From DASTSN01 sp035760665 (GTDB taxonomy: Bacteria; Bacteroidota; Bacteroidia; Chitinophagales; Chitinophagaceae): a DNA stretch of 14,805 bases. Within the stretch, counting starts at the first letter, position 1. Every line of letters begins with the position of its first letter. This document shows positions 1 through 5,644 of this stretch, one piece after another. The DNA lies in assembly GCA_035760665.1 (NCBI GenBank), contig DASTSN010000112.1, positions 1-14,805 of the forward strand, in the 5' to 3' direction. Both the position numbers and the translations under genes were made by a program. The notes below the pieces were generated by a model. The model was not told the DNA's origin and made no database searches. It saw only the letters and a list, made by a program, of their open reading frames with translations.

Positions 1-8
1 GTATCGGT

Positions 9-1007
9 TTACGACTTACTTGCCAACGCGTCTAACCTTCTTATTTGCAGGTTCATGTGATGCAGTACCGTTTTTTCATAGTCGTCGGACTTATCCCCTA
101 TTTTCCCGGCAAGTACAAGCAACTCAATAAACAGGAAGAAAAATATCCAAAGTAGCCAGAAGAAGAGAGCTACTCCAGAACCTGATAACAGCCGGTACAT
201 CACTTTTAACTCATCCAGAAAACCTATTTGACGCCGCATTTCTATTTCCAGCGCCCTCCTGATATTAAGCAAATCATTTTCTCTGTCCGCTTTCTGCTTC
301 CGCATATCTGCAATAACAGAATCAATGGGCCCAATTAGTGAGGATTTAGGATTAGGAACAGGAATTGTTGATGTTTTCCTGGCCGTATTTGTTCTAACAA
401 CAATCGAATCCTCCCCTGCAGCGCTTTTTAATTTAGTTTGTATAGGAATAGACTCCGTTGAGGATGTTACAATTAACGTCATCGGATTCTTTGTTATATC
501 GTCAATATATCTCTGTCTTTCCCCTTCCTTGCCGTTGATTGTTGTGTCCAATGCGGCAATCTGGTTTTTTAATTCCCGTGTTTTCGAAGGTAATATCTGA
601 TCAACCCGTTCCGATATGTAAGCAACTTTTTCGAGCGCAATGTCTTTTTGAAATATTATCTGGTCAATAATTACGGCGCCCAATATGGCCATCATTATCG
701 CCAGGCATGACCGGGCAATATAAAGCCAGCGACTGGGACGTATGGTGAGTATAATCTGCCTTTCAATTTGTACAATTATGATTATTGATAATAGTCCCCC
801 TACCACAGACGCTGCGATATGTAACTGTAGATAGCGTTGCGCAAAAGTGAACCCGATAAAGAACCAGAGATTACAAACAATCATTAATGCTGCGGTAAAT
901 TTTTTAACAGATTTGGCTGCCATTTCGCTTGAGTTTCTGACGATATTATAGTTGTAACCTGTCAGGAAACAGCCAAATCGGATCCAGATGTTCTTCATAA
1001 TACCCAT
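9..1007 (-). CDS. DUF4407-type four-helix membrane protein with coiled-coil loop
   Basis: A 332-residue inner-membrane protein of unknown function. Hydrophobic segments sit near residues 38-56, 64-81, 96-119 and 276-300. Between the third and fourth lies about 155 residues of charged, heptad-like sequence (roughly 120-165 and 228-268) with a Ser/Thr/Pro-rich middle (about 180-225). The pattern of three helices, a long coiled-coil excursion, then a last helix ending in FIELLVLAGKIGD and an acidic DDYE is what I know from the DUF4407 family; this is recognition from memory, not a search. The stop codon is TAA at 9-11, so the protein is complete. It is the last of three tightly packed genes, starting 2 bases after the 183-residue protein, so the two are almost certainly translated together. 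ATG at 1007 is used; an ATG three codons later is also possible. No enzymatic motif is visible. Confidence 0.75.
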   Translation of the reverse strand: MGIMKNIWIRFGCFLTGYNYNIVRNSSEMAAKSVKKFTAALMIVCNLWFFIGFTFAQRYLQLHIAASVVGGLLSIIIIVQIERQIILTIRPSRWLYIARSCLAIMMAILGAVIIDQIIFQKDIALEKVAYISERVDQILPSKTRELKNQIAALDTTINGKEGERQRYIDDITKNPMTLIVTSSTESIPIQTKLKSAAGEDSIVVRTNTARKTSTIPVPNPKSSLIGPIDSVIADMRKQKADRENDLLNIRRALEIEMRRQIGFLDELKVMYRLLSGSGVALFFWLLWIFFFLFIELLVLAGKIGDKSDDYEKTVLHHMNLQIRRLDALASKS

Positions 1008-1009
1008 GT

Positions 1010-1561
1010 TTAGAAGTTTCTTTTTTGCATTGTATGATGTGAAATAGCGGCAAGTCCATTTTTAAATCCTTTAGTGTAGCTGATAATTATTCCATGTCCT
1101 ACGCCCTGGTTATCCTTTGCCTGGCCTTCAATTTCTATTACCTGCTGAATATGGCTCTCAGCTGTTTCCTTTTTAACGATAAGCTCTTCCACCGTATCAA
1201 TCATTCCACTTCTGCCACGGCTGGATATATGAAAATTGATTTCCCTGATAGTGTCTTCATAAAATGTCATGACTTTCCGGATATATCTCGAAAGATCATT
1301 TTTTAAGGCGGTGACATTTTGCTCGAGGTGCGTAACATCAGGATTAATTAGCGCATCATCGTAACCCTTACTTTCATAGTTTTTGTCCAGAAATTCATAC
1401 AGCAAACTTATACCGGTCTTTTCCCGGTGAACTTCGTTGTTTTCACTTTGATTATGTTCTTGCCTTTCATTTTCAATGAAAGTTTCTTCAGGAATTTCCG
1501 GTAGGTTGTGCCCGAATCCATTTTTTTTATCGTTTCGGCTGAATAGGCTAAATAGTGCCAT
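1010..1561 (-). CDS. Hypothetical soluble protein, partner of the DUF4407 gene
   Basis: A 183-residue protein without a signal peptide or membrane segment. Residues 1-48 are low-complexity and polar (Asn, Glu, His rich), suggesting a disordered tail. Residues 50-150 are largely helical and charged, probably coiled coil. The C-terminus, around 155-178, carries a Gly-rich patch (GHGIIISYTKGFKNGLAAIS) that looks like the conserved core. I have an impression of similar proteins next to membrane proteins in other Bacteroidota but cannot name a family. It lies 10 bases after the HNH gene and 2 bases before the DUF4407 gene, so a shared operon is very likely. A natural guess is a cytoplasmic partner binding the coiled-coil loop of the membrane protein, but that is inference. 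No catalytic motif is evident. Confidence 0.8.
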   Translation of the reverse strand: MALFSLFSRNDKKNGFGHNLPEIPEETFIENERQEHNQSENNEVHREKTGISLLYEFLDKNYESKGYDDALINPDVTHLEQNVTALKNDLSRYIRKVMTFYEDTIREINFHISSRGRSGMIDTVEELIVKKETAESHIQQVIEIEGQAKDNQGVGHGIIISYTKGFKNGLAAISHHTMQKRNF

Positions 1562-1571
1562 GAGATTGTAT

Positions 1572-1970
1572 TTAAACGGTTATTGTCGGTACTTTGTATT
1601 TGTTGTGGCCCCTCTTGTGGCAGGATTCGCATAGCGTGATCAGCAGGTGGTCCGAGTAGTCCCAGGGAAGACAAAACCTGTTCTGGCTTGCGATAAAATG
1701 GTACTGGCGGTGATGTACCTGCAATTCCTTTTGGGATTTACAGTTAACACACTGGTATTTATCCCGGGTTAAAATTTCCATTCTTTTCGCCTTCCATTTT
1801 GGATGAAATAGCAGTCCGCCATAGGTCCCGTGTGGTGAATCGCCTGCGCCAGCCTTCTTAAAAAACGCTGTCTTAACAGCTGTGGGCGCTTCAATTTGTA
1901 TATAGCGCCGGAATGTCGCCTTGTCTTTAAATTGCAGATACCTGTAGTGGTTTAAATCGGTGGGTGACAT
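1572..1970 (-). CDS. HNH endonuclease-like protein
   Basis: A 132-residue protein whose second half is an HNH (beta-beta-alpha metal) nuclease domain. Visible elements are C74-x2-C77 (CVNC), the core LQVHH with H86-H87, an LPWDYSDHLLITLC stretch at about 101-114, C114-x2-C117 and the closing H118 and H122 (CESCHKRGH). The four cysteines should bind a structural zinc, while the histidine pair and the later His form the metal-dependent catalytic site. The first 65 residues show no motif; they include a basic patch (KWKAKRM) just before the domain that could contact nucleic acid. There is no signal peptide, so a cytoplasmic role is expected. It heads a compact three-gene cluster with a soluble protein and a DUF4407 membrane protein. 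Whether it cuts DNA in restriction, repair or defence cannot be told. HNH domain certain, role unknown. Confidence 0.85.
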   Translation of the reverse strand: MSPTDLNHYRYLQFKDKATFRRYIQIEAPTAVKTAFFKKAGAGDSPHGTYGGLLFHPKWKAKRMEILTRDKYQCVNCKSQKELQVHHRQYHFIASQNRFCLPWDYSDHLLITLCESCHKRGHNKYKVPTITV

Positions 1971-2020
1971 ATGTCTAGTGTAACGTATTTAATATTAATA
2001 ATATCTACATCTATAATCTA

Positions 2021-2245
2021 TTATTGCTCCCATTTACAAAGTGTTCTTCCTTCTTTTCTTGCTTCCTGGAGTGATATTTTTATTATTTGGTGCCTGCAGT
2101 TGTTTAGCCCCCTGCAATCAGCTTTGTAATGATACCTATGGGCATGTGTACTGTCGCAAACATAAACGGCTCTATCGCTGCAGGTGGTCACTACAGCAAG
2201 CAAAATGAAGCATGAAAGCATTTTTATGATAAGTGATTCCGGCAT
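2021..2245 (-). CDS. Small exported Cys/His-rich protein
   Basis: A 74-residue protein. Residues 6-20 form a short hydrophobic stretch followed by C22, so it is exported and perhaps a lipoprotein, although VTTC is a poor lipobox. The mature part has a compact Cys/His pattern: YHYKADCRGL (H39, C44), C50, H52, then EARKEGRTLC (C70). This resembles a small module with the pattern YH-x3/4-C-x2-L ... EA-x3-G-x3-C seen at the ends of some nucleases and related proteins, but here the last C-x2-C pair is reduced to a single Cys. Metal binding is plausible and unproven. A second in-frame ATG at codon 9 (about 2221) would give a tighter signal sequence and could be the true start. It lies 59 bases after another small Cys/His protein of similar layout, suggesting one transcript. 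Confidence 0.7.
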   Translation of the reverse strand: MPESLIIKMLSCFILLAVVTTCSDRAVYVCDSTHAHRYHYKADCRGLNNCRHQIIKISLQEARKEGRTLCKWEQ

Positions 2246-2304
2246 TAATGGTGCTTAAAATATTACCGGGTAAACATCCAGGGGTTCGTCTTTCGTTTGA
2301 GCTG

Positions 2305-2514
2305 CTACGATGTGTGGCACTCATTGCTGCAATAATAACAACCATTTACCTGGGTATAGTATTTTTTAGCTGCCGTCACCGCCTCGCGGCACGAAGTGAA
2401 TTCACCCAAAAATATCCTGTTTTCCGGGATTGGTAACCAGTCGCAGGTTGATTCATGCACTTCATGATCTCCGTTGGCCTCTCTTATTTTAGAAACATAG
2501 TATTTCTTTTCCAT
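2305..2514 (-). CDS. Small Cys/His-rich protein, putative metal-binding microdomain
   Basis: A 69-residue protein without signal peptide or membrane segment. The layout is VHESTCDWLP (H20, C24), a Gly-Glu-Phe-Thr-Ser-Cys stretch (C42), an EAVTAAKKYY helix (44-53) and a Cys-dense end GCYYCSNECH (C59, C62, C66, H67). A His-x3-Cys followed by a helix and a Cys-x2-Cys pair suggests a zinc-binding microdomain; many short Bacteroidota proteins look like this, but I know of no assigned function. The order of motifs matches that of the next gene downstream, which appears to be an exported version. The ATG at 2514 is the only reasonable start. A candidate -7 promoter element lies 24 bases upstream, and an 18-base perfect palindrome lies just beyond it. 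Confidence 0.75.
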   Translation of the reverse strand: MEKKYYVSKIREANGDHEVHESTCDWLPIPENRIFLGEFTSCREAVTAAKKYYTQVNGCYYCSNECHTS

Positions 2515-2537
2515 AATGATATTGTTTTGTAATACCC

Positions 2538-2545
2538 CAAATGTA
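2538..2545 (-). promoter_or_regulatory. Candidate -7 promoter box for the small Cys/His genes
   Basis: On the minus strand this reads TACATTTG, a full match to the Bacteroidota -7 consensus TAnnTTTG. It is placed so that transcription would start about 15-20 bases before the ATG at 2514. No TTTG -33 element is found at the usual distance; that position is instead occupied by the palindrome at 2566-2583, which would fit a promoter needing an activator. An 8-base match with two free positions can occur by chance. Confidence 0.35.
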
Positions 2546-2565
2546 GTTTATGGCAGACGCCATTT

Positions 2566-2583
2566 TTTACGGAAAACCGTAAA
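2566..2583. promoter_or_regulatory. Perfect inverted repeat, possible operator
   Basis: The sequence TTTACGGAAAACCGTAAA has two perfect 7-base arms around four As. It lies between the response regulator gene and the small Cys/His gene, centred about 33 bases upstream of the TACATTTG box. It is not a terminator for the minus-strand two-component genes, since the hairpin is followed by As, not Ts, in that direction. A dimeric regulator site, possibly for the adjacent response regulator, is the most economical reading, but this is inference. Confidence 0.4.
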
Positions 2584-2655
2584 GTGTGCACATAATGCTA
2601 ATTTTATTTGAACGGGAACAGTGACATTACATTGATGGAGAGGAGTGCCAGCGGG

Positions 2656-3321
2656 TTATATGATGCCCATGTCTTTACAGAAGGCGATCAGCTGTTCATT
2701 TTGGGAGAATTCCAATATTTCTTTCATTTGGTTCAAGCGCTTTTCAACGCTGCTTAAACCTGATGGCTTAATCTTGTGTTGCTGCAGGTAAGAAGGGATG
2801 TCTTTCTGGCGTACGCCGCTGGCAAGAAGTGATATAATAGTAATATCAAACTCAGTAAATTCATAGGCATTCTTTTGTTTGAGCATTTGCATAACATGCA
2901 TCGGAAAGTACTGCTGGTTTTGGGATACTTGTGTGATAGCCTGTTTCAGTTCCTTTGCATCATTCCTGGCTTTCCGGACATAACCGTCTATACCATATTG
3001 CTCAATCAGCATTTCAATGACGGCGGCTTTGCTTTCCGCAGAAAAAACGATGATCTTCAGGTCCGGTTGTTCCTGCTTCACCACATGTATAAGTGCCATT
3101 CCACCGGAAACCTTCTGCATACGATGGTCTTCTTCAAAATAAAGGTCGGTGATAAGCAGGTCGTAGGATCGATCGGTCCGGTTTGTTTTCTTTATCTTCT
3201 CTAAGGCATCATCACAATAATAAACATAATCTATATTAGCAATATCCAGTTCCTCAAGTGTTTTTTGAACGGAAATATTGGCGCTTTCATGATCTTCTGC
3301 TATTAGTACCCTTTTAATCAT
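2656..3321 (-). CDS. NarL/FixJ-type response regulator
   Basis: A 221-residue two-component response regulator. The receiver domain covers about residues 3-130: acidic pair E9-D10, phospho-acceptor D59 in LLITDLYF, switch residue S94 in VFSAES and the conserved lysine K117 in GYVRKA. The C-terminal part, about 153-215, is a LuxR-like helix-turn-helix (FTEFDITIISLLASGVRQKD, then SVEKRLNQMKEIL). The turn between the two DNA-binding helices carries a few extra residues (QQHKIKPSGLSS) compared with standard LuxR domains, so target recognition may be unusual. It starts 5 bases after the histidine kinase stop and is certainly its cognate partner. As a phosphorylated dimer it should bind an inverted repeat; one lies about 75 bases beyond its stop, before the small Cys/His genes. 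Its regulon cannot be read from the sequence. Confidence 0.9.
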   Translation of the reverse strand: MIKRVLIAEDHESANISVQKTLEELDIANIDYVYYCDDALEKIKKTNRTDRSYDLLITDLYFEEDHRMQKVSGGMALIHVVKQEQPDLKIIVFSAESKAAVIEMLIEQYGIDGYVRKARNDAKELKQAITQVSQNQQYFPMHVMQMLKQKNAYEFTEFDITIISLLASGVRQKDIPSYLQQHKIKPSGLSSVEKRLNQMKEILEFSQNEQLIAFCKDMGII

Positions 3322-3326
3322 AATGA

Positions 3327-4997
3327 TTAGACTGTTGGAAATGAAATCAGTATTTTCAATCCCCTGGTTGCCGTTTTGTCAAAAGTAAGCTGGCCACCCA
3401 GCATTTTAATACGGTTTTCCGTATTCGTTAAGCCGTTTCCGTATTGACGGTTTGCCGGAAGCCCAATGCCATCATCAGCGTAGTGTATCTGGATGACGGT
3501 GTCGCGGCGTTCAAACTTTATCAGCACATTATGCGCTTTACTGTGTTTTTTCATGTTGATCATCAGTTCCTGCAGTATTTGTTTAACCTCCATTTGCATC
3601 TGTACACTGGTATTGACCCAAAGCGTATTTTTATTGCCTGTTATAAGAATTTTTGTAGTATTGGTTGCAAAAGAAGTCAGCAGTTCTGTTATTTTGTCAT
3701 GAAAATTGGGAACATTGACCGCGGGCCGATCATAGGAAATATCGCGGGACTGCTCATACAGTATTTCAATTTCGTCAAGCAGGAGATCTTTTTTAATATC
3801 TTCCCGATGTTCAATGCCTGTCATTATCCTATACAATCCATTTGCTACCACATCGTGTACTTTTTGGGATGTTTTAAGCTGGTGTTCCTGGATTGTTTGC
3901 CGGGACTTCAATTCAATTTGCTGCTTGCGTTTTCGGTACCTGAAAATCGCTACAATTCCGGCGATTATAAAAAGCAGCACCGTTGTGCCGAAAATGAATT
4001 GCTGCTCTCTTAGCTGAAGCTTTTTTTGAGCATTGTCCTTTTGTAAGAGGAGATTGGCCGACTTATTTTTCTCAGCTTCATAACGGATGAGGGCAAATTG
4101 GTTCTTTGCTGCTTTCCGGGCTGTTTGAAGACTGTCGTTTAAGTACTCATAGCGGGTAAAGTAATGCTTTAGAAATTGATTAGGCCCCAACGTAATTAAC
4201 TTTGAAAGGGCTTCCATTTCGTTGTCTGGATTCTCTATTTGTCTGGCTGTTTTATACATCATTTCCGCATAGCGTAATGCAGAATCAGGTCGGATGTTCG
4301 AGTAATAATCAGAAAGATGGGCATAACTTGCGTTTAGCCCTCTTTGATCATTTTCGTGTTGGCGGATTTGTAAAGCCTCCCTCATTTCCGGAACCGGGTC
4401 GTAAGCTGTATTGTGCAGCCATTTTACTTTGGCATAATTTGATAAAATCCTCGCATACTCTCTCCTATTCTTTTTGCTCAGAGGCAGAATAGACTGATAG
4501 ATAGCGATTGCCTTACCATAAGCTTCTTTTTTCTGGTAAACAACCGCCTTACTGTTTAAAGCTATTACCCTATAGATTGTATCTTTTATGTAATTCAGGG
4601 CCTTATCAAAATAGTCAATAGCCGCATCATAGTTTTTAAGTCTTAAGTTATTGTTGCCCAGCTCGTGGTAATCGGCCATTAAGCAGTATCGGTCTTTCTC
4701 TTTACGTTCGTCAAGAAAACTTAGTGATGTAAGCAGGCTTTCCTGGCCGCCATAATAATCGCCCTCATAGTTTTGAATAGTAGCCATGTAAGAATAGGCT
4801 GTTGCAATCTGCAAGCTGTCAGCGGAACTGGTAGCAATCTTGTTAAAATAGTAAAAGGCAGAATCGTTATTGATGTTCATAAAAGATTCTGCTTTCGCAA
4901 AACCGGGAACGGGCAAAACAGGGGGCTGATCGTACTTATTCCTGCATGCCAAAAGACAAGTGATCAATACTGGCAGATAAAGGGATGAGGTTCGCAC
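3327..4997 (-). CDS. TPR-containing lipoprotein sensor histidine kinase (NarX/HisKA_3 type)
   Basis: A 556-residue hybrid-topology sensor kinase. Residues 1-18 are a lipoprotein signal ending in LLAC (C18). About 40-290 are helical repeats of the TPR type (for example around 105-135 and 145-170), presumably periplasmic. A coiled stretch (300-330) leads to a membrane helix at 334-353. The dimerisation and phospho-transfer segment has H381-D382 in QKVHDVVANGLYRI, and the ATPase domain has N481 in ELMINMKKH, D509-G510 in DDGIGL and a GNGL loop at 520-523. It would autophosphorylate on H381 and pass phosphate to D59 of the regulator downstream. The start is GTG at 4997: no in-frame ATG exists between the upstream stop and the signal peptide, and AGGGG lies 13 bases before it. 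The TPR region in place of a ligand-binding fold suggests sensing through a protein or peptide partner. Confidence 0.88.
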   Translation of the reverse strand: MRTSSLYLPVLITCLLACRNKYDQPPVLPVPGFAKAESFMNINNDSAFYYFNKIATSSADSLQIATAYSYMATIQNYEGDYYGGQESLLTSLSFLDERKEKDRYCLMADYHELGNNNLRLKNYDAAIDYFDKALNYIKDTIYRVIALNSKAVVYQKKEAYGKAIAIYQSILPLSKKNRREYARILSNYAKVKWLHNTAYDPVPEMREALQIRQHENDQRGLNASYAHLSDYYSNIRPDSALRYAEMMYKTARQIENPDNEMEALSKLITLGPNQFLKHYFTRYEYLNDSLQTARKAAKNQFALIRYEAEKNKSANLLLQKDNAQKKLQLREQQFIFGTTVLLFIIAGIVAIFRYRKRKQQIELKSRQTIQEHQLKTSQKVHDVVANGLYRIMTGIEHREDIKKDLLLDEIEILYEQSRDISYDRPAVNVPNFHDKITELLTSFATNTTKILITGNKNTLWVNTSVQMQMEVKQILQELMINMKKHSKAHNVLIKFERRDTVIQIHYADDGIGLPANRQYGNGLTNTENRIKMLGGQLTFDKTATRGLKILISFPTV

Positions 4998-5015
4998 CGG
5001 TAGGCTATTTCCCCT

Positions 5016-5040
5016 AAAAATAGAAAAATTATCTATTTTT
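5016..5040. repeat. AT-rich inverted repeat upstream of the kinase gene
   Basis: AAAAATAG at 5016-5023 and CTATTTTT at 5033-5040 are perfect 8-base inverted arms around 9 bases. The element sits between the lipoprotein-gene terminator and the GTG start of the kinase, so it may be part of the kinase promoter or its 5' leader. No clear TTTG / TAnnTTTG pair is visible around it. AT-rich sequence makes a chance match possible. Confidence 0.35.
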
Positions 5041-5062
5041 GATCAGTTGTAGTTATTTCAAA

Positions 5063-5095
5063 GGAAAAAAATAAGGCAAGAAAACTCTTGCCTTA
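5063..5095 (-). terminator. Intrinsic terminator after the 56-residue lipoprotein gene
   Basis: Arms TAAGGCAAG (5072-5080) and CTTGCCTTA (5087-5095) form a perfect 9-base-pair stem with a 6-base loop. On the minus strand the stem is followed directly by seven Ts (As at 5065-5071). It begins 11 bases after the stop codon of the small lipoprotein gene. It separates that gene from the kinase gene and shows that the small gene is a transcribed unit. Confidence 0.85.
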
Positions 5096-5106
5096 CGTGT
5101 TGAAGC

Positions 5107-5277
5107 TTAGGGTGTTGGTGGTGTTGGTGGCGTTGGTGGTTTCGGAGGAATATTTCCGGTTTCCCCGTCTGTGTCCTGGCTTACGACCGTTATTTTTGTT
5201 CCATTGGCGTTTGCCATTGTTCCAGTATGATTGGAACAAGCAGCTGCCCATAAAAGGGCGACTATGTAGTATAACAT
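5107..5277 (-). CDS. Small lipoprotein-like peptide with Pro-Thr tail
   Basis: A 56-residue peptide. Residues 1-13 are hydrophobic and end in WAAAC, with C14 as a probable lipidation site; the segment is short and lacks the usual N-terminal lysines. The middle is polar (SNHTGTMANANGTKITVV) and the end is a run of Pro-Pro-Thr/Lys units encoded by a 9-base tandem repeat (5111-5146). The frame stays open upstream to 5418, but that would put the signal in the middle of a 103-residue protein, so ATG at 5277 is preferred; its ribosome site is weak. A strong terminator follows the stop, which supports a real gene. It lies directly upstream of the lipoprotein kinase gene, on the same strand but as a separate unit. 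Function unknown; a tethered surface or signalling peptide is a guess. Confidence 0.6.
   Translation of the reverse strand: MLYYIVALLWAAACSNHTGTMANANGTKITVVSQDTDGETGNIPPKPPTPPTPPTP
5111..5146. repeat. 9-base tandem repeat coding for the Pro-Thr tail
   Basis: Four units in register: GGTGTTGGT (5111-5119), GGTGTTGGT (5120-5128), GGCGTTGGT (5129-5137) and a decayed GGTTTCGGA (5138-5146). Read on the minus strand they give Pro-Pro-Thr/Lys units at the C-terminus of the small lipoprotein. Such a repeat can gain or lose units by slippage without changing frame. Confidence 0.8.
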
Positions 5278-5644
5278 TTTTTGAAAGCTTTTTGAGTTAG
5301 AAAATTGCAGCCGGTTACAGTCCCCGGGATGCAGAGATGAGAGCATGCGAAGAAGCGCTTCTTGCTTGTTTTGGGAAGTGAGAGCGTAGATTACGGAAGC
5401 TGGCAAACCGCTTCCCAAAGCCGGTTACTTTTTTCCGTTTTCTCCGCCCGGTGTAAAATCAGTCCTGTACAGATACCTCTTAGCTAAGGAGGTGTTAACT
5501 GATTGCAAAACGAAGATATACTGGTGTAAGTGGTTGATTTGCATTTAATTCCGAAAATTCCAATCATTCCGGTCATTCCTTTCCACATTCCGGAAATGCC
5601 GGTAAGATTCCATAAATTCCAATGGTTTTACTCAATAATTACCT
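5278..5644. other. 367-base divergent intergenic region
   Basis: Lies between the minus-strand small lipoprotein gene and the plus-strand membrane protein gene. It holds a 14-base perfect palindrome AAGAAGCGCTTCTT (5350-5363), a 10-base direct repeat AGCCGGTTAC at 5309-5318 and 5419-5428 (exactly 110 bases apart), a palindrome CTTAGCTAAG (5479-5488) running into a strong Shine-Dalgarno-like AAGGAGGT on the plus strand (5486-5493) with no good gene behind it, and the ATTCC array (5548-5620). No full Bacteroidota promoter pair was found on either strand, and no RNA gene is recognisable. Confidence 0.6.
5548..5620. repeat. Phased ATTCC array (9-base spacing)
   Basis: ATTCC occurs at 5548, 5557, 5566, 5575, 5587, 5607 and 5616, with a variant ATGCC at 5596. 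Five of the seven steps are exactly 9 bases; the others are 12 and 11. The bases between units vary (GAAA, AATC, GGTC, GGAA, ATAA). The array ends 24 bases before the ATG of the plus-strand gene, so it lies in its promoter or leader. It is too short and irregular for a CRISPR. It may be a cluster of binding sites or a decayed short repeat. Confidence 0.7.

Noticed and set aside
1408..1674. Minus-strand 88-codon open frame overlapping two genes
   Set aside because: It overlaps the HNH and 183-residue genes in another frame and shows no motif; a shadow frame.
2566..2583. Hairpin as terminator of the two-component genes
   Set aside because: In the direction of those genes the stem is followed by As rather than Ts, so it does not fit an intrinsic terminator.
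3444..4013. Plus-strand 189-codon open frame opposite the kinase gene
   Set aside because: Antisense to a well-supported kinase, with the unusual Cys/Phe/Ile-rich composition of a shadow frame.
5278..5418. N-terminal extension of the small lipoprotein frame
   Set aside because: The extension precedes the hydrophobic leader and would make it internal; composition looks non-coding.
5486..5540. Short leader peptide after the AAGGAGGT sequence
   Set aside because: Only non-ATG starts (GTG or TTG) at poor or doubtful spacing are available, giving 8 to 19 codons without any attenuator-like structure; not supportable as a gene.
5548..5620. CRISPR array
   Set aside because: Units are 5 conserved bases at 9-base steps, far shorter than CRISPR repeats and spacers, and no cas gene is present.
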